Translations under genes and position numbers: made by a program | Assembly: GCA_036872755.1 (NCBI GenBank) | Contig: JAVHNS010000002.1 | Location: 2,232,001 to 2,296,000, forward strand | DNA from: Orbilia blumenaviensis | Lineage: Eukaryota > Ascomycota > Orbiliomycetes > Orbiliales > Orbiliaceae | Reading direction: 5' to 3' | DNA: 64,000 nucleotides | Notes under the pieces: model-generated | Database searches by the model: none | What the model saw: the letters and a program-made list of their open reading frames with translations, nothing else | Told to the model about the DNA's origin: nothing | Part shown: piece by piece, positions 45,201 to 56,992 of the stretch | Layout of the letters: each line of letters begins with the position of its first letter | How positions within the stretch are numbered: position 1 is the first letter of the stretch

Positions 45201-48200
45201 AGGAACACGACTCTTCCGTCGATCAAGATAAGGGCGCTGTGCCTTGCATTCTGGGTTGCATACTCGTATCAACTGTCAGGTTTCCAGCCAGAAGGTCTAG
45301 AGGAAGAACATCCAATCAGAATGACATATGGCTCTGGAGCTCTCCTAGAGCTCCACAAGGCACAGAGGCTATTCGCCGATTACCCGGGAAAAAAAGGAAC
45401 AAAACGAAGGCGGTGAAAACAAAGCTTCTTTGCATGTTCCATTTTTCGCTGGTAATTTTCGCCGCATTGCCAGGCTTTTTTTTTTTTTCGAAGGTCTTGC
45501 GCGGGCCGTTGAGGTTTAGGTTGCTCCGCCTAGCTTCCTAATCTGGTAGTCGAGGCTTGCATATGGAGAAAAAATGTATATTATATCAGAGATGTTCTAG
45601 AAAAGAAAAGAAAATACAGGCACCTGTTAGCATGTGTTTAAGAATGCTCTCTTGAATGGTACATTTGTTCAAACTCTCCGCACCCCCCGCTTACCAGGGT
45701 AGCACGCAATTGATCCAAATACTTGGAGGTTCACATTGATCAAACAGTCCTAGTGGGTACATCGATGCCGCTTAAATCATTCAGATCTCGATTGACTTAA
45801 ATTGGACGGTGATGCAAAACTCGATGTGGTGTAATTTAATGCTGGCTCTTTCAACCCGAGAGACAAAGGATGAGACTCTGTGGCGCGGCGTCAGACAGCC
45901 CGTATTAAAATTCCGTTTCGGAGCGGGGTAGACGAAGCATAATACTACATTCATAGATCTTGAAAAGTTGCAATAGGGGTCCAAGCATAATCCTTGGCTG
46001 GTGGCCCGGGAACTGTACGTACGCTCAGGGGTGGGACTCAGAGCCGGTATTGTTCCCGAGCCTCTGCCCTTGGGTGTTAAGAAAGTACCTATAAAGTCAT
46101 GGGAGACTGTAGATTTTGTCAAACGAAAGGATTGCTGCGGAAGATTACGACACGCGGATGGTGACACAAACATTAGCATCTCACCCGTTACACCGCATAG
46201 ACACATGGATGCCGAGGTCTTGAACCTTGATAAGTGAATTGAGATATTCCGAAGTGCTTGATCGGGGTTTGATTTCCGGGTAATCTACAAAATCAGGTTT
46301 TAGAAGGCGGTTTGGTTGCTCTATCGAGAATGTGTTTGTTTGATCATGCAGTCATCGTTACTTCAAACTCGAAGTCCAACTTTCCGTAGAAGGATTAATC
46401 GAGTTGAGTAGATTAAAGTTCCCGATATTAATTAATTTGGTCATTAATATTTAGGTAGTAGGTTACAGATATGGGGTTTTGTTTCTGGAAGAGGGATATC
46501 ACGGCTAATGTCAAGACCCTAAGATCACCGAAGGGAACCACCTGAATACCCTTAGTGGCCAATACTAGTATACTTGGTTTGTAGCTGCCGACATTGTCAA
46601 TTTGACGAATTCGCACTGTAATACTGAAGGGATATTTGGTTTTGATTAGTAGAATATAGTATATTTATATATAGTGGAAACCGGCTTGTACTACTTCCTG
46701 TCACTCGATCTTGGTTAACTTGATAACTCTGTAATTGGTTGGGGTATCCCTAGTCCCTGTGGCTTCGCGCTAAATTTTGTATACAATGTGCATCCATGCT
46801 AAGTTTAAATTATCATCAGGTCTTATTGACCACGTACAACTTGCGGGGCCACGTAAGTAGTTAGCCATAAACTCGATGGGTTATTCCGGAAGCATAGCGA
46901 GCAATTATGCATATGTGACTGTATTTTCCACTCGGCTTTTTCGGATTTTAGCCTTTGGCTGACTTGGAGTAGGAAAACCAGGAACTATTTAATCAAGGGC
47001 TGTTCTAGTGCTATTATATTCGTTGAGTTCTATAGCTTCTTTTTTAGGATCCTTCTAGGGTTTTTATATTACATTCCTAGCTGTCGCAGAATATCAAATG
47101 GACCGGCACTTACTTGGGCGCCCCCGTTAGGCTTAGATAGCATTGGTCTCGTTGACTAGACAGCACTGAACATATGCTGTTTCGTGAGGGGACAAGAGCG
47201 CATAGTTCTCAAGGAGAAAAAGGGATTACCCCGTGCCTAAACTCTCGCTAGAACGTGGGAAAGGCGTAAGGCGGCATAATAAGTAGCCGATTAAAAGTAG
47301 GTTTAGTTTGCTTGCCCGCCTAGGTCACTTTAGGTATATATTCCACAGTCTTTTATATAACTCTAAAGGGATTTGTTGGTTTGGTATATACCGTGTGGGT
47401 CTTTCATAAACTTGGGGGGGGGTGGCCTTAGGGCTCCCACGCTGGGCCGGTTTAAGAAATTATAGTTTCTCTATATTGGCGACGAAATAGACTTGGACCG
47501 TAGAAACCTTCTACTAAGTCTGCCATCTCCCCTACGATTATATATAGTCGAAAGTTAGGCATGTGGTAAGCTAGGACCCAAGAGCCTGATATATATGTCT
47601 AGATTTCAGAAACGGGGGAGAGCTGATAGCTCTGTCTTCAGAAATGCTGATTAAGAAAAACGAATTTCTAGTTTTCTAGCCACAACTGAACTTCTTTACA
47701 CCAGTACTGTTATTATGTGTACACCATGAGAGGGGCTTGTGTACCAATGATAATTGTCAACCATTGATCTGAGCATGGGTATACGTATGCGAGCTTGCCT
47801 TAAAGAAGAGTATGTTGGATTATACTATGTTCATTTGTAGAGCAAGATATAAAGTAAGTCAAATGCACAAACAGTTGACCATATATCAAATTGTTAAAAC
47901 ATATACATCTTGCCATTTCACAATTGCCGAGTGTTGTGCATTCATTTTACTTTTTTCACCTTTGCCCGCCGTGCAAGATAGATACTTAAGTTTCTATTGT
48001 CTGGCACCCGACCTCTTAAACGTTGTTGCGAGATTATCGTTGTATCCAAGAATCTTATAAAATGAAGCTTTTAGACTCGTAATATTAGTGATTTCAATGT
48101 ATTTTCGTATGTTCTTGGTAGTTGATGTGTCAATGTCTAATTCAGAGCCCAAATTTATTTACGAATTAATACGGGTACTTAGTTTGTGCAGGGCAGCATC

Positions 48201-48988
48201 GTACTGTCTGGCAGATTTTTTCTCTCATAAATTATGACTCGGACTTCTCGGCTGGATTGTATTGAACAATAGATATATTAAATATAAGAAATATTACAAA
48301 CTATATTATAGCCGGCGGACTCGGGTCCGGATATTCGGGAATCGGTTAATTAATCAGTCCTGGCAGCTGACCCTGCAACTTATATAATCCACCCATTCCA
48401 GGTTACCAATATGGTAGCAATGATGAATATAAAATGTATTTGAGCCTAATTCAAATAAATTTAAACAATTAGTATGACTATGAGGATTTTGATGTATGAT
48501 GTGCCCATGGATATATCTGGTGTTAGTTTAATTGAGGGGGGCTAGGAGGCTTCCAACGCACAGGCGCTTATCCCGCTTAGTGTTGGTGTGTGGTATTTTG
48601 GTAGTGGCAGCCGCGCTGTGAGGCGACCTGGGTTTTGTTTGTCTCCAACTGGTTTCATGAAGAAACTCCTCCACTTTCCATAAATAAACTGCCACAAAAA
48701 AGTTCAACCAACACTATCTGTTCCTTCCCCGACCTTTCCTCTTTCACCTTCTAGCCAGAATCATATCGGAAGTCAGGACTTCTATATCTTTAGCTCACCG
48801 ACTCGGTCTTTGACAGAACGAGCCTTTGGATTCTTGGGCGCTCCTCATCTCACCACCAACAACAACGCCATTCAATCTTATCCGCGATCTCGTCTGACGT
48901 TCCATCGCAGCTCCATCGCGATATACCCATCTTCTTGACCATCGTAGTTCGGATAATCCTCCATTAGCTACTACACATATCTTCTACG
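39241..48988. other. Long gene-poor, partly AT-rich island
   Basis: No supportable gene in 9.7 kb. T and A runs lie at 41866-41888 and 42086-42108, and the recurring TAGGTAAGTACTTAC motif at about 43817-43833. From about 46.2 to 48.9 kb the sequence is AT-rich by eye and TA-dense. On the minus strand parts of 46.8-47.6 kb read as protein-like fragments cut by TAG/TAA stops, as in a transposon or gene decayed by C-to-T mutation. The 39425-39952 ORF is T-rich and hydrophobic by composition only. Confidence 0.45.
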
Positions 48989-49829
48989 ATGACGGAACTC
49001 GCACCAGAGCCCCAGGATCTTTCGAACGCTCCCCTCACTCCGGCTCTTCCTCAAGATGGATCCGCTTCGGGACCACCAGAAGACCTGAGAGACCAGCTTA
49101 CTGTCTTCCATTCTCCGGAGAATTTCACCGTCAAACACCCTTTGATGAACAAGTGGACCTTGTGGTTTACCAGACCCCCAACTGCTGGTGTAAAGGTGTG
49201 AATGATGAGCTCCAGGTGTTGCCTAAGGGAAGCCGCTAATAATTCCGGGTACAGAGTGACAACCAGTGGGCCGACTCTCTCAAGGAAGTTGTATCCTTTG
49301 ACTCTGTTGAAGAGTTTTGGGGCATATATGTATGTTCCGATTTCTTCGGTTTCAGTTTGGTGTTTCTTAGCTTACTGACATTCCCTGACACCAGAACAAC
49401 ATCACAAAAACCTCAGAGCTCGCTCTCAAGTCGGACTACCATCTTTTCAAAGCAGGCATCCGTCCGGAATGGGAGGACCCTTCCAATAAGAATGGCGGGA
49501 AATGGGCTTACCAGTTCAAAGACAAGAAGACCGTCCCTATCGACGAGCTCTGGCTCCACACAATGCTTGCTGCCATCGGCGAAACCCTCGAAAAGGAGAA
49601 CGACCGTGAAGTTATGGGTGTGGTCGTTAATGTTCGTAAGGGACTTTACCGAATAGGTTTGTGGACTAGGTCAATGGGCTCCAAGGAATCCCGTGAATCG
49701 CTGTTGGGGATTGGTCGAAGATTCAAGGAGGTATTGCGACTTGGTGAGCGCGAGCAGGTTGAGTTCTCTGGCCACAGCGAGAGCGCCCACGCGGGTAGTT
49801 CTCGCGCGAAGCCAAAATTTGTTGTCTAA
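48989..49829 (+). CDS. Translation initiation factor eIF4E (mRNA cap-binding protein)
   Basis: Binds the 7-methylguanosine cap and recruits mRNA to eIF4G; cytosolic. Three exons: 48989-49195, 49255-49329 and 49395-49829, giving 238 residues with all joins at phase 0. After a 45-residue Pro/Ser-rich acidic tail comes the conserved core KHPLMNKWTLWF. The cap-stacking tryptophans are present: W74 (DNQWADS) and W120-E121 (RPEWEDP), corresponding to human W56, W102 and E103. The FWGIYNN segment carries the conserved W91, and the eIF4G/4E-BP-binding face is intact. The C-terminal part has VMGVVVNVRKG (phosphate contact), LWTRS and GRRFKEVL, and ends KFVV like other members. It is a housekeeping form rather than the 4E-HP class, since both cap tryptophans are kept. 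Confidence 0.97.
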
Positions 49830-50348
49830 ACGCGGAAACTGGTCATATTTGCTAGGCTGTGACATTCCCTTTCCGCTTATCGAGACGTTTATCAAGCTCC
49901 GCACCACACTATGGAATTGCTTTTTTCTCAGGGCTCGGGTGGCTTTTATGTGTTATGTGAAACCCTTTTATCAGTTTTCTTTACTTTCAGGAAACAATGA
50001 AGGATACGCAAAAAAGGATCCTTTGTATTTCCGACTTGCTTACGAAAGACTCTAGTCCTCCCTTCCTGCATGTGGAGGGTACTCTATTTTTTTGGAACAA
50101 AATCACCATGGTTCTATTCAGCTGGCGTTGTGGGAGACTTCTACCTATGTTTTTCTTAGATGCCTTCCGCTTGTCTTCAGAAAAGAATTCTAGCCTTTGT
50201 TTTTCAACATTGGTGCTTTACTGAACCCCCCATCTACGTCCTTTCTTCATGCTTGCGTGTCTATAAGGATTGTACGATCACTGCAATTGCGTAAAAAAAA
50301 AAAAAGAAAAGCCGTGACCCGCCGCTCTGGTGTTTCTTCATAATCGTA
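49830..50348. other. Convergent spacer between eIF4E and Mpv17-like gene
   Basis: 3' flanks of two convergent genes; an A13-type run lies near 50294. No gene was seen. Confidence 0.4.
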
Positions 50349-51057
50349 TCACTTGCGCGTATTGGCATAACTAAGATACGAGTTCCAGCCTAGGTTGTTG
50401 CCTTGGTTTAGCCATGTGTATTAAAAAGTCATGGGAGCAGGGCTTACCTAAACTGATAACATTCACAACCAATAGTCTATGTTCCAGAGGCACGAACTTA
50501 AAGTTGACTAATTGGACGGCTGGGTTCCACCATGCACCATTAGTTAAGGTCTCGATCGGCACAATATCAAGAGAGCACTAACTTGGCCATAACATCCAGT
50601 TATTTCTTAAGGTCGTCAAATAACTCTTTTCTAACTTTTCCCTCGGCCTCCCGCCCTCCAATAGCGTCATTCCTGTAAAGAAGCATAGCAGATTGACCGG
50701 TGTAAATAGTATCTGATCTGCTGCTACTCTTGCAAGAAGCTCCCGGTTTGGATGCCCTGGGAAGCTGATTCTGCTAAGGAGTTTGTACCACTGGACCGCT
50801 ACTGGCCCAAAAAAACACCCTCCCCAAGCTGTCATCCTAAGAGTACGCGGTATGTCATGGTTCGCTACCCCTCGGCGATCTACCGCCTGCTGGGCCGTGA
50901 CATCACCAGCACCAAACAAAAACTAGGCCTTTTTAGCACTGCAAACTTGCATCTGGCGATATGCCATCCTCTGAGGCGTAGGATATCTGGATACACACGT
51001 ACAGCAGTTGTGAGAACCTGTGTGAGAACTGGTCGTTGGGCTAGTTTGGCTTGATAC
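50349..51057 (-). CDS. Mpv17/PMP22 family membrane protein, first exon not found
   Basis: Small four-helix protein of the peroxisomal or inner mitochondrial membrane; yeast Sym1 is a relative. Exons read on the minus strand: 51057-51003 (YQAKLAQRPVLTQVLTTA), 50922-50583 (LFGAGDVTAQQAV through WMLWP), 50519-50448 and 50389-50349. Splicing yields the full signature NWMLWPTVQLVNFKFVPLEHR, then LGWNSYLSYANTRK at the end. Three introns have usable GT-AG signals with matching phase, one (GTTAGT) slightly weak. The expected start, usually M...WY directly before QAKLA, is not evident upstream: the frame meets TAA, and I found no ATG exon ending in the required phase. Either the first exon lies further upstream or the 5' end is lost, which would make this a pseudogene. 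The span given is only the part I can support. Confidence 0.82.
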
Positions 51058-51862
51058 CTTTAGATTGTATTTAGCAGGGTCGAGGTTTGGAAAAATTGAC
51101 CCTCTTTGATACACATACGAACAGAACCATCATCTTCATCAGTGTGAATTAAAGATGGTGTGGCCTTTTGTGCCAAAATGTAGACTTACCAGCGAAACAT
51201 CATGGTTCGAACTTGGTCGAAAGCGTGGAATTAGGCTGTATTATAGGGAATCCTTTTGGAGCCAATGGGTTGCCGTTCAGTAAGGCCGTAGTCGGTCGTG
51301 TTATCAGGATAGAATGTCTAAGATTGGCATCGGGGGAGGTTTCACGCGCGGTTCTGGTATCTCATTTAGTGGACTAGCATTCGGCAGCAATTTGCAACAT
51401 TTACAACACAGTGGCTGTTTTTGTGCTGTGCCGTTCGACTGCAGGTAATAGTGCTATATTTATCGCTGCACATGCGTCGTTCGGTTAGCGCCTGGTGGTG
51501 CCTGTGATAGGTCAGCCTTGTTCGCCATCATGAGATCCTTAAGGTGCTGCGGGGCAGACATCAGCTTCAGGGGTGCTGAACAGCCTGCGCCCGTCCGCCC
51601 TGTGCGCCGATAAATAAGTTTGCCAGTCCGCGACGCTGACTTTCCTGAACCATAACTTACACTCTATTTTTCTAATGAAAAACTCGATCGGAATATCGAA
51701 CCATAAATGACAGAATTCATCTTTCGGGGCTCGGGGATAGCGCTATCTGTTAAAATTTACCTTTTTTTTTCAATTTTTAATTTTTGATAATTACAGCGAC
51801 CAATCTAGGGCCTAGCCATTCCCTGCGCACGTAGTTGGTCCCAAGCCCTGGAACACCACAGC
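51058..51862. other. Spacer between divergent Mpv17-like and NLR genes
   Basis: It should hold the missing 5' exon of the Mpv17-like gene and both promoters. I could not identify the exon. A T-rich tract followed by AT-rich sequence (about 51750-51800) lies just before the NLR start. Confidence 0.35.
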
Positions 51863-54800
51863 ATGTCTTCTAGTAGTGCGGAGGCGGCAGCCCACAATAC
51901 CACGTTTAACAATGAAAGTAACCAGGTAATGTTCCAGGCGGGAATTAACAACGGGTATGCGAGAATATATTTCCATATAAATACGATGAGATGGTTCCTG
52001 AGTCTTTAGTTAGAGATATATTCCACCAAGGCCGAGCTGGGGGTGAAAGCAAACCTATTCTGATACAAAGCGGAACTCATAATGGGTAAGATATTTATAT
52101 TAACGAATTAGAATACCCGTCATTTACTGATACCGCATCCATATATTCTCGGATAGAAATATCTTTCATATTCAGCCTCGCAAGGTACCTAAAACTGACA
52201 ACAATACAACCCGATCATAAATCATTACTAACTGGATTTTGGGTCCGAACTAGGCAGAGGCGAAGGTATTTTCCCTTAAGAAGCACTCTTGCTTCGTCGA
52301 TTAAGTGCAAATATTTTATATCAAAGCTAATACTATACTCTCGGGCGTGTCAAGATTAAGAAAATCAATTTTGAGATATCGCTCGACCTACCCTTCCCAC
52401 GAAACCCTAATTTCGCTGGTAGGAAGGATGAGATGGAGAAAATCGATGGATATTTTGAGAAATGCTTTTCGGAATCAACATCTAGCAGCGCTCCTGTGAT
52501 TTGTGCGATCACCGGGACTGGTGGGATGGGTAAGACCCAGACCGCTCTCGAGTATGCCTATGCCCGCCGGGAAAGCCATCACCTCACTGCCGTATTTTGG
52601 GTATCAGCCGCGACCGAGGAAACTATCCGAACCTCACTCGTGAACATTATGCAGAAGATAGTGGAGGATCAAGCCCGGGTGTCGTGGCCCGAGTCCCACC
52701 CTGACTATGGGGCTATTGCCCATAGCCTCGGAATCTCGGGATTTTTGAACAAAAATGGCCGGATCAGTTTTGATCCCGAGAGTATCAACGCTATCCAAAT
52801 AGCTTTATTCAAATGGCTCAAATTACCCGGAAATTCCAAGTGGTTGATGATTTTCGACAATGCGGACGATCTAACATTCGGGATCGACAAATATTTCCCG
52901 ACACATGGCAGCGGTGCCGTACTCGTAACGAGTCGCCGACCCGAATTCTCGCATTGTGCGGGGCAGCTAGATCTAGATGGCTTAGATAGAGAGAGTTCGA
53001 TTAATCTTTTGTTGCACCTAACAGAGTTGCGAGATATTACGGAAGGTTGGATACTTTATTCCTCCCGAGCGAGATTACAAATATACCCCTCTAACCTTCA
53101 GTTTTCATACTTTAGACGAGAGAAAACATGCGACGGTAGTAGTTCAAAAGCTGGGCTATATGCCCCTCGCTATCAGCCACGCTGGTTGTTTCATACGTAC
53201 TATGAATATTTCGGTAGACGAGTACTTAAAATATTACGAAAAAGCTTTCAAGGAAGCCCAGTCCCAGGTCCCAAGACTCGGGTGGGGTTATCGAAACGAT
53301 ACAGCGGTGACGACATGGGAAGTGTCCTTTTTAGCTATTCAAAAACAAGACAAAGAAGCGGCATCACTACTACTCACTTGCTCGTATTTGAACCCGAACG
53401 AAATCTTCGAACGTTTGTGGGAAGACGACCAGTCTGATGTTAAAGCAATACTTGAGAGTGAGTTCTCCAACACACCGCCATTCTCTACAGTATACTGATA
53501 GTTTTCTACAGAAAAGAAAAAATTCTCACTCCTCGCGTCCTATTCACTAATCAGCAGGGGCCAACGGGGAGCATTTTCAATTCATCCCGTAGTGCATGAG
53601 TGGGCACGTGAACGCGTGGAAGACTCGGAACGCTACGAATATATTCGAGGTGCTCTATATATACTCAAGAAGCCGATTCGCCAAAAACAGCTCGGGCAGT
53701 CGAAGGGCGGTTGGGATGCAGGTGAAGAAAGAAGAATCATGGCACATGCGATGGTTCTCTGTGGGTATCTAGACCCGGGATTCATCAAGTCAGAGCTAAA
53801 TTCAAAGCAAGAAGATACACTCGTTACCATCAACGGCATAGCTTTTGTTCTATACAGTCAAAGCAAGTATGATGAAGCTATTAAGCAGTATCAGAAAGTA
53901 TTTGATTGGCAAAAAAGGGTTTTGGGTGAAAATCACCCGGAAACGCTCGCCACCATCCGCGTTCTAGCCTCTTGTTTTGACCGTCAAGGCAGATATAACG
54001 AGGCTCTTCAACAATACCAGAAAGTTATAGCCAGCAGGAAGGCTTTAAGTGGCAAACAATTTGGTTATGATGTTGTCGGCGAGAATGATACGGAGTCGTA
54101 TAATGTACTGCATAGCATGGCAACATCCCTCTACAATCTCGGCAGGTACACCGAAGCCTACCAAAGCTTCCAAGAGGCCTATGCTGGGAAAGAGAGGCTT
54201 TTGGGTAAATACCATTCATCAACCCTTCATACTCTAAACAACATGGCGGCGATCCTTAGCGAAAGTGGTCGGCCCCGAGAGGCCATGGAACGGTATCAAG
54301 AGATACTAGCGTTCCAAGAGAATAGTTCACCGAGGGACGAACAAGCCATCCAAATCACAACAAACAACATCGCGGCATCATTAAATAGACAGGGTAGGTA
54401 TGAGGAGGCCATTGAGTATCACACAAAAGCCTTGAAAGGTATGGAGAAAATCTTGGACCCAGATCATGCGTCCATATTTTCCACCATCCGCGACATAGCG
54501 TCAGTGCTCTGTAATCAGGGAAAATATACCGAGGCTCTAGAACAGTACCAAAAGGCTCTAGGCGGCCTTGAAAGAGCTTTAGGGCCAGAACACCCCCAAA
54601 CACTTCAGACAGCTGGACAAATAGCAACAGTGTTTAAGGTTCAAGGTTTGTACGATGAAGCCATCAAGCGATATAGAATGACTTTGGCCGCCCAAGAAAG
54701 ACAGTTAGGAATGCAGCACCCATTAACCCTTCAGACAATTCATAATATTGGATCAGTTCTCAGGAAGCAAGACAAACACCACGAGGCACTTGTCCAATTT

Positions 54801-55184
54801 CAAATCGCCTTAGATGGAAGGGAAAAGGTTTTGGGTGAAGGCCACCCTGATACTATTAGTACAATTTACGAGAGTGGAATAGTTTTACACAGCCAGAAGA
54901 GGTATCCCGAGGCCTTACTACTATTCCATCGGGCCCTAGCTGGGTTTGAGGCTTTTGGCCAAGACTATCCAGAGAGGGTAGGTTCAGCGGACGCCATGGA
55001 ACGAATAGCATTGGTATACGTGAGCCAGGAGAAATTCAGGGAGGCTTTAAAGTGGTGCTCTAAGGCCCTAGCAAGCCGGGAGAAGACGCTGGGAAAGGAT
55101 CACCCGTTGACTATCACCGCCGCTAATACCCTATCTAACTGCAAAAAAACCGCTTTATATCAACACGGCTGTGTAATAGCATAG
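51863..55184 (+). CDS. Fungal NOD-like receptor: NB-ARC plus ten TPRs
   Basis: STAND-class signalling ATPase of the type linked to fungal non-self recognition and heterokaryon incompatibility. Modelled exons: 51863-51954, 52014-52085, 52157-52184, about 52355-53045, 53116-53457 and 53512-55184, in phase throughout, about 965 residues. N-terminus (1-64): an Asn/Gln/Gly module with two similar units, VMFQAGINNGDIFH and ILIQSGTHNGNIFH, then the linker LPFPRNPNFAGR common before fungal NB-ARCs. NB-ARC: P-loop GTGGMGKT (K124), Walker B WLMIFDNADD (about 227-236), GAVLVTSRRPEF sensor and GYMPLAISHAG (GLPL-like). C-terminus: ten 42-residue kinesin-light-chain-type TPRs (about 53800-55150), diverged from each other. 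The intron at 53046 has a poor donor (GTTGGA), and the exon 3/4 junction is least certain (52355 or 52361). No stop or frameshift is needed, so the gene looks functional. Confidence 0.88.
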
Positions 55185-55921
55185 ACAATCTCTTAGTTAA
55201 TAGAATCGAGTCAGCACCCCGAACAGCTGCGAGCTAATATATTCCTTATGAATTCGAATCTTTCCGACTTACGAATAAGTAGGTGCCCTGGCGCAGGGGG
55301 CTTTTATATTCTATGTATATTTTAATTTTGAGACAAATAGATAATTACTGGTACTAAAAATCTTGACGCTACTTCGGTCAAAGCCTTCATGGTTGTCCCG
55401 TAATAGCCATTTATAAAACTTAGTGCTCTCGAGATCTCGCGTACCTCTTAAAATGTATAACCATGCACGGACAATTTATCCAAGGAACAATCTAAAGTAC
55501 TTAAGTGGTAGACGAAGTATTAAATCATCCTCGGTTTCTATATCGAGAACATTGCATTCTAATGCTATGGCATCTTCAATATTCCCATGAAGTATTGATA
55601 TATCATTTATTGACTATATAACGCGGGCCCTACAAACAACAGAAGGACATCTACAAATATGGCGGTTCTATTGCAGTACATGAACCCATATACGCTCAAG
55701 TAGTTAGTTGTATATCGATAACTGATCACATTGCCTTTATATACGCATAGTCCCTGCCGCAATTCAAGTGCCAAAATTTACTTATAGCGCCTGGCCAGCT
55801 AATCATTCTGAAACTAGAACGAGAATGTCGTATTACCACTAAATGTCATGGTTTTTGCCTGATTCCCGATTTTGGAATTGTTGTTATTGAAATATGTTCC
55901 CTATTAACCATGAGCTACGGG
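55185..55921. other. Convergent spacer between NLR and PNP-domain gene
   Basis: AT-rich 737 bp separate two stop codons. No gene was seen. Confidence 0.5.
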
Positions 55922-56992
55922 TTAGTTTATGCATCCTGAAATGGTTGAAGGGTTTAGTGAGCCTACCCCGCCTCGCTTTTTTTCGGTTTCCGTAGATGGT
56001 TGATCTGATTGAGTCCATTGCTCTAAGAGCGCCTTCGTGAAGGCCGCAGCGGAAACCGCAGCGTACTCCTGCCAACTTTTGTTCTTATGACTATCCGAAT
56101 AGTCACAAACCCCTTTGATTAGTATGCAGGGAAGATAATCCCAGACTCCTGCAGCTTCCATATCGAAGCCAATCACATCTTCTCTTTGAGCGATTTTATC
56201 GCGGACGGTAGCGGACCTCATAACTTTATCGCCAGAGGCTACTCTGCCAAAGAAGATGCTTGGACTAGCCCTTGCTTCAGAAGAGCGAATTATGTCGTCC
56301 CGTTCACAGCCCAATTCCTCGCATGAGGCTTTCAAAGCGACTTCGCAAACCTCTCGAAGATTTTGGCATCTTGTCCCGACGCAGCTTCCCGTGCCTGCCT
56401 GGTGAACATGCCAATAGTCTGATGGATAGAGAATGTCCTCGAGGCTGCTAAGCTTTTCTGGGTTCCACGACTGAAGTACAGGGGTGAGATATTCAGCCAA
56501 TTTTTCCCCAAGCGCCTCTTTTCCGGCTTCCAGCTTCCTTATGAACCCTCTAATTTCGGCAACCTGTCGACCTAACCCGTCCTCTGGGCCATCTTTCATA
56601 ACAAAACCGGTCTCATATTCTCTCCCAAAGTCGTAGTGAACGACTTGTTTACCGACGATGACATCCCCAAGCATAACGCCATCTGGCCCCTTCCCTGGTA
56701 CCCCGCCACAAATACCAACCACGAGGGCGAGTCTAATGTTTTCGAAACTCTTCTTCACATTCACTGCCACTGCAGCCGCGGGGACCTTTCCCATATCATG
56801 CATATGCACCAAAACTACATTGTGATTCCCAATTTTACCCGTTGAGTAGGAATTAGTATCTCCAGCTGCTTTCCCCACTGAGCCGACGCCGCCATCGTCG
56901 CTTTCGAAAAGAGCTTTGACAGAATTAGCTTCCAGAGGTAAAGCACAGATGATACAGATCTCGAAGCTGTCTCGAGGAGAAGGAGAAGACAT
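55922..56992 (-). CDS. Stand-alone PNP_UDP (nucleoside phosphorylase fold) protein
   Basis: Member of the PNP_UDP_1 superfamily, which cleaves N-glycosidic bonds of nucleosides or nucleotides. From the ATG at 56992 it has 356 residues. An in-frame ATG at 57082 would add 30 residues rich in Leu, Ser and Val that resemble a signal peptide. I prefer 56992 because MSSPSPRDSFEICIICALPLEA is the usual start of fungal forms. Motifs: VVGICGGVP (phosphate/ribose loop), MLGDVIVGKQVVHYDFGRE, VASGDKVMRS, IGFDMEAAGVWDYLP (ribose-binding Met-Glu) and IKGVCDYSDSHKNKSWQEYAA with the catalytic-type Asp. The Cys-rich insert around 230-260 is typical of fungal copies. In fungi this domain is often the N-terminal effector of NLRs, and here it stands alone, convergent with an NLR gene. 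The family is certain; enzymatic substrate and immune role are inference. Confidence 0.93.
   Translation of the reverse strand: MSSPSPRDSFEICIICALPLEANSVKALFESDDGGVGSVGKAAGDTNSYSTGKIGNHNVVLVHMHDMGKVPAAAVAVNVKKSFENIRLALVVGICGGVPGKGPDGVMLGDVIVGKQVVHYDFGREYETGFVMKDGPEDGLGRQVAEIRGFIRKLEAGKEALGEKLAEYLTPVLQSWNPEKLSSLEDILYPSDYWHVHQAGTGSCVGTRCQNLREVCEVALKASCEELGCERDDIIRSSEARASPSIFFGRVASGDKVMRSATVRDKIAQREDVIGFDMEAAGVWDYLPCILIKGVCDYSDSHKNKSWQEYAAVSAAAFTKALLEQWTQSDQPSTETEKKRGGVGSLNPSTISGCIN

Noticed and set aside
44686..45226. Minus-strand protein-like fragments
   Set aside because: Two adjacent frames look mildly protein-like, but no splice join or family pattern connects them.
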